Shown in pieces: positions 4,685 through 7,040 of a DNA stretch of 7,040 bases. The stretch's first letter is position 1. Each line of letters starts with the position of its first letter. The stretch is from CBDUMN01 sp965368335. GTDB lineage: Bacteria; Pseudomonadota; Alphaproteobacteria; Rhodospirillales; JAPHRK01. The position numbers were made by a program, and so were the translations under genes. Below the pieces are notes generated by a model, which saw only the letters and a list, made by a program, of their open reading frames with translations, ran no database searches and had not been told where the DNA came from. The stretch spans positions 1-7,040 of the forward strand of contig CBDUMN010000138.1 in assembly GCA_965368335.1 (NCBI GenBank), in the 5' to 3' direction.

Positions 4685-5287
4685 TCAGCTTCGTAACTTT
4701 CGATACCCCCAGAAAGCGGCCAATCCCAGAGCAAAGCCCAAAATGACGCCCCCAATCCCAAAACGGGTTGTCTCATCCGCCACCGCATGTAGAACTGGAT
4801 TGTCTACGAAGTTAACCCCACTATGAATAGCTAGAAGCTTCCATTGCCCTTGGTCTTTAATGACTGTTGCGGTCCATCTGGAATCAATGGAGTAGTTATT
4901 CCCAGTTGCAAGTTCGTATTCTTCCTTGTTGCTCCCGTAAACAACCCCGAATTTTCCGTCGTAAATGGCTGTTAGCTCATCGGCCTCGGGAGTAATCTTC
5001 ATCTTCTTGATAAAAGCCTTGTCGCCTGTCATCCATTTCTCGAAGTAGGCTTTCAAGTCTTCCGGCGTTGTCACAACGTCCTGCGTTATCATTGTTGCAG
5101 CGAATGGACTATGGAGGTGCGGTTTCAGCCCATCAAAATCCTGAGTGTTGACGGCGTCCCTAAGCGACGACATCAGCGTTCGAAGCTGCTGATGATCTTC
5201 TTTGGTTCCGGAGCCGTCGCCGGCAAGGGACACGCAGGGAAGAACCCCAATTGCCCACACTAAAACCAAGCTAAAGAACTTTTTCAT
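4685..5287 (-). CDS. Exported NTF2/SnoaL-like protein with C-terminal membrane anchor
   Basis: A 200-residue protein. Residues 1-22 are a signal peptide (Lys-Lys start, hydrophobic core, VSLAG cleavage region). Residues ~30-165 look like an NTF2/SnoaL (DUF4440-type) alpha+beta barrel: an opening helix (LRTLMSSLRDAVNTQDFDGL), PHLHSPF, a middle strand YDGKFGVVYG, and closing strands SRWTATVIKDQGQWKLLAIHSG. Residues ~177-194 are a Gly/Ala/Leu-rich membrane helix followed by Arg-Lys, so the barrel should sit in the periplasm, tethered to the inner membrane. ATG 5287 is preferred to TTG 5293 because GGGGTGA lies 7 nt upstream of it. It begins 7 bp after the PAP2 gene and is the last gene of the operon. 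Its substrate or enzymatic activity is unknown; a lipid-related ligand is only a guess from neighbours. Confidence 0.85.
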   Translation of the reverse strand: MKKFFSLVLVWAIGVLPCVSLAGDGSGTKEDHQQLRTLMSSLRDAVNTQDFDGLKPHLHSPFAATMITQDVVTTPEDLKAYFEKWMTGDKAFIKKMKITPEADELTAIYDGKFGVVYGSNKEEYELATGNNYSIDSRWTATVIKDQGQWKLLAIHSGVNFVDNPVLHAVADETTRFGIGGVILGFALGLAAFWGYRKLRS

Positions 5288-5294
5288 TTTCAAT

Positions 5295-5993
5295 TCACCC
5301 CTTTACCCCAGCGGACATCTCTGAACCGATTATCCATCTACAAAAGCCTACTACTGCTAAACCACTAACAACATCAAAAAGATGATGTTGGTGAACCAAC
5401 ACAACCGAAAACAACAAGAACAGCAGCCAAGAGAAATAAACCGTTCGAAGAAAACGATTCGACACCTCGATTAAACTGGCAATGATCAGGCCACTGAAAA
5501 CCACATGTAGAGAAGGTGCTTGATTGTGGGGTAAATCCACCGTGTAGATTAAACCAAAAACCTGCCCCGCAACTCCCTCATGCCCCAACCTCTGAAACCC
5601 CAACTGCCCAGGGAGAATTAGAAAAACAAGGCCCGCAATCACCGTTCCCCAAAGAACCTGTTTCCCCAGCCTAGCCAGCTGTTTTTCATCGAGTTGGAAT
5701 ACAGGAAAAAAGAAAAGAGCAAACATCGACAAATAGACCCATATCATCTCCGGGATGAATGGGATGGAGAGTTCCCAGTCCCAATAGATTTTTAGAACCG
5801 TGTCGCGCTGAGCGGTAAACCAATTGGCACCGCCATAAACCGAAAAGAACAAAATATCGATGATCAGGGTGTAGGTGAGATAGACTCTCCAACGACCGGA
5901 GGTGGGCCAGGTAAAGGATTGCTGTCTGACCCTATTCTCTGATCTACCGGTTGAGGCTGCTGAGTCTGAAATGGCCACCCGATCGCTAACCAT
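5295..5993 (-). CDS. PAP2-family membrane phosphatase/phosphotransferase
   Basis: A 232-residue integral membrane protein with about six predicted helices after a ~35-residue polar N-terminus. PAP2 signatures are present: PSLHVVFSG (Pro160, Ser161, His163), corresponding to the PSGH motif, and HQHHLFDVVSG with His203-x3-Asp207, corresponding to the H-x3-D catalytic dyad. The first KxxxxxxRP motif is not evident, as in the inositol-phosphorylceramide-synthase-like PAP2 branch. Family members hydrolyse or transfer phosphate head groups of lipids in the membrane; the substrate here is unknown. The ATG directly follows the TAG of the desaturase gene (TAGATG), so translational coupling is likely. 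Its own stop lies within the next gene's RBS region. Confidence 0.87.
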   Translation of the reverse strand: MVSDRVAISDSAASTGRSENRVRQQSFTWPTSGRWRVYLTYTLIIDILFFSVYGGANWFTAQRDTVLKIYWDWELSIPFIPEMIWVYLSMFALFFFPVFQLDEKQLARLGKQVLWGTVIAGLVFLILPGQLGFQRLGHEGVAGQVFGLIYTVDLPHNQAPSLHVVFSGLIIASLIEVSNRFLRTVYFSWLLFLLFSVVLVHQHHLFDVVSGLAVVGFCRWIIGSEMSAGVKG

Positions 5994-6974
5994 CTATTCG
6001 CCCCCGATTCCTGAGACGTCAAGCGTCTCTGCGCTCAGTTCCAGGGGTTCAGGCCCAGCCCCGGGAGGCGCCGGGCGCGCCCCGCCCCATAGACTAAAAT
6101 AGATTGACCAAAATGTTGGCCTAGTCTCGTTCAAACCGACGTACTGAGGAGCATAAAGCCATGGGACATTTGGATTCCTGTGGTGGGCTAAATGCAAATG
6201 ATAATTTAGAAAGATTGCCCGGACGATTGGATTCACCGACAGATTCCAGGCTCCATCTCGAACGCTCCTAACCGTCCAGGCGTGAATTACGTATTGCGTC
6301 GCGCTCCAGACCAGCCCAAACGACCAATAGCAAATCAGCCAGCCAGCCCAGTTTAATTCGAGCAAAAACCACAGCGCAGTTTGAAAAGAGGCAACAAACA
6401 GAAGCTCTGACCAAACTCTCAGTTTTCCTTGCTCTGCAATATCCCTGACAAACAGCTCAAACCCCCACCATCGAGCAGGCCCACGCTGGAAAGCACGTGA
6501 GGCAAAAGCCCAGGGGAAAACCAGGAAAATCAGACATCCCACCGGTATAATCGCCCAATAGAACCCCGTAAGCAGACAATAGAGCCAATATGTCTTTAGC
6601 CATTTTGATTGGCCTGGAAGGTAATAGTCATACAGTTCCAAATCAGTGCGATTTCTTTTGTGGTGTCCAATGTGGCTCACACGCTGTATGGCGTATCCAG
6701 TGGGGAACATAGCGGCACATAGAACGCCAGCCATGTAGTTGATTTTCTTGTCGTCATGAAATACGCCGTGGACAGACTCGTGCAGCAGTGAGAAGAGCGT
6801 ATTGTTAGAAAACGCAAACACGACGGCAGCGACGAGCAACCCCATCCACCCCCATGAGTGCTCATTAAGCGCGTGAATCGACCGGCTTCCCAGCCACAAG
6901 GCAAATAACGAGACCAATAGTGCTAATCCAGTAACTGCTAAGTTGAGACCACCCGGAACCTTAAGCCTATTCAT
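5994..6974 (-). CDS. Membrane fatty acid desaturase family protein
   Basis: A 326-residue polytopic membrane protein with the three histidine boxes of membrane di-iron desaturases/hydroxylases: HESVHGVFH (His65, 69, 73), HIGHH (His101, 104, 105) and HLHLAHH (His259, 261, 264, 265), plus His231 in YVIHAW. Hydrophobic segments lie before box 1 and between boxes 2 and 3. These enzymes oxidise acyl chains or related lipids at the inner membrane; the exact substrate cannot be told. ATG 6974 is chosen over GTG 6995 because the strong SD GGAGGAAGG lies about 6 nt upstream. The C-terminal ~30 residues form a Pro/Ala/Gly/Glu-rich tail encoded by unusually GC-rich DNA (about 6040-6090), unlike the rest of the gene. 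It overlaps the end of an upstream frame by 8 bp and abuts the PAP2 gene. Confidence 0.92.
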   Translation of the reverse strand: MNRLKVPGGLNLAVTGLALLVSLFALWLGSRSIHALNEHSWGWMGLLVAAVVFAFSNNTLFSLLHESVHGVFHDDKKINYMAGVLCAAMFPTGYAIQRVSHIGHHKRNRTDLELYDYYLPGQSKWLKTYWLYCLLTGFYWAIIPVGCLIFLVFPWAFASRAFQRGPARWWGFELFVRDIAEQGKLRVWSELLFVASFQTALWFLLELNWAGWLICYWSFGLVWSATQYVIHAWTVRSVRDGAWNLSVNPIVRAIFLNYHLHLAHHRNPNVPWLYAPQYVGLNETRPTFWSIYFSLWGGARPAPPGAGPEPLELSAETLDVSGIGGE

Positions 6975-7038
6975 TGGCGACCTTCCTCCCGCCACTCCAT
7001 TTAGTGAACGGTTTTAGCAATCGGCCTGCCGGAAACTC
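6967..7038 (-). CDS. 3' end of an upstream operon gene (partial)
   Basis: The only reverse frame open from the window edge encodes about 23 residues (PAGRLLKPFTKWSGGRKVANE at most, split by no stop) and ends at TAG 6967-6969, overlapping the desaturase start by 8 bp. The other two frames stop within 40 bases. The overlap and the desaturase RBS embedded in this frame fit an operon, but the fragment is too short to identify and could be chance. Confidence 0.45.
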   Translation of the reverse strand, partial: EFPAGRLLKPFTKWSGGRKVANE

Positions 7039-7040
7039 CT

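Noticed and set aside
5902..6102. Forward-strand frame of 66 codons
   Set aside because: It is antisense to the 3' end of the desaturase and the start of the PAP2 gene, both strongly supported.

Overview
The window looks like an accessory stretch of a proteobacterial, most likely alphaproteobacterial, chromosome. The main pointer is a GTTC-N7-GTTC motif (1644-1658), the LexA box form typical of Alphaproteobacteria, lying over the -10 of a good sigma70-type promoter. The AbrB/PIN and peptidoglycan-binding-like families seen here are also common in that class. No rRNA, tRNA, CRISPR array, transposase or replication origin was found.

Left half (1-3338, + strand): two paralogous three-gene cassettes in the same order. 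Each has (i) a protein whose C-terminus carries a conserved Cys-x10-Cys ... Leu-Cys-Asn-Arg ... Glu-Trp domain, (ii) a TPR-like protein of about 220 residues and (iii) a 92-residue protein with a GVDENQA helix signature. Cassette 1 (3-1253) is cut by the window edge at its first gene, and its third gene is broken by a 20-bp tandem duplication. Cassette 2 (1911-3338) is intact. Its first gene has a peptidoglycan-binding-like N-terminal domain and no visible signal peptide. It is preceded by a candidate SOS promoter, a leader of about 220 nt and a perfect 8-bp hairpin covering its ribosome binding site. An effector/immunity or effector/adaptor module is a reasonable hypothesis, not a demonstrated one.

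Middle (3339-4684): a decayed zone. It holds a short unrecognised reverse-strand coding remnant, a type II toxin-antitoxin pair (AbrB/MazE-like and PIN-like) in which both genes are broken, and the second copy of a dispersed non-coding repeat whose first copy follows cassette 1. The repeat is rich in TTCCCTG/CAGGGAA inverted repeats, and its second copy carries about 62 extra bases folding into two perfect hairpins.

Right half (4685-7040, - strand): a tightly packed operon read right to left. It contains the 3' end of an unidentified gene, a membrane fatty-acid-desaturase-family protein, a PAP2-family membrane phosphatase/transferase and an exported NTF2/SnoaL-like protein with a C-terminal membrane anchor. 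Junctions overlap or are a few bases apart, suggesting a co-translated envelope-lipid module.
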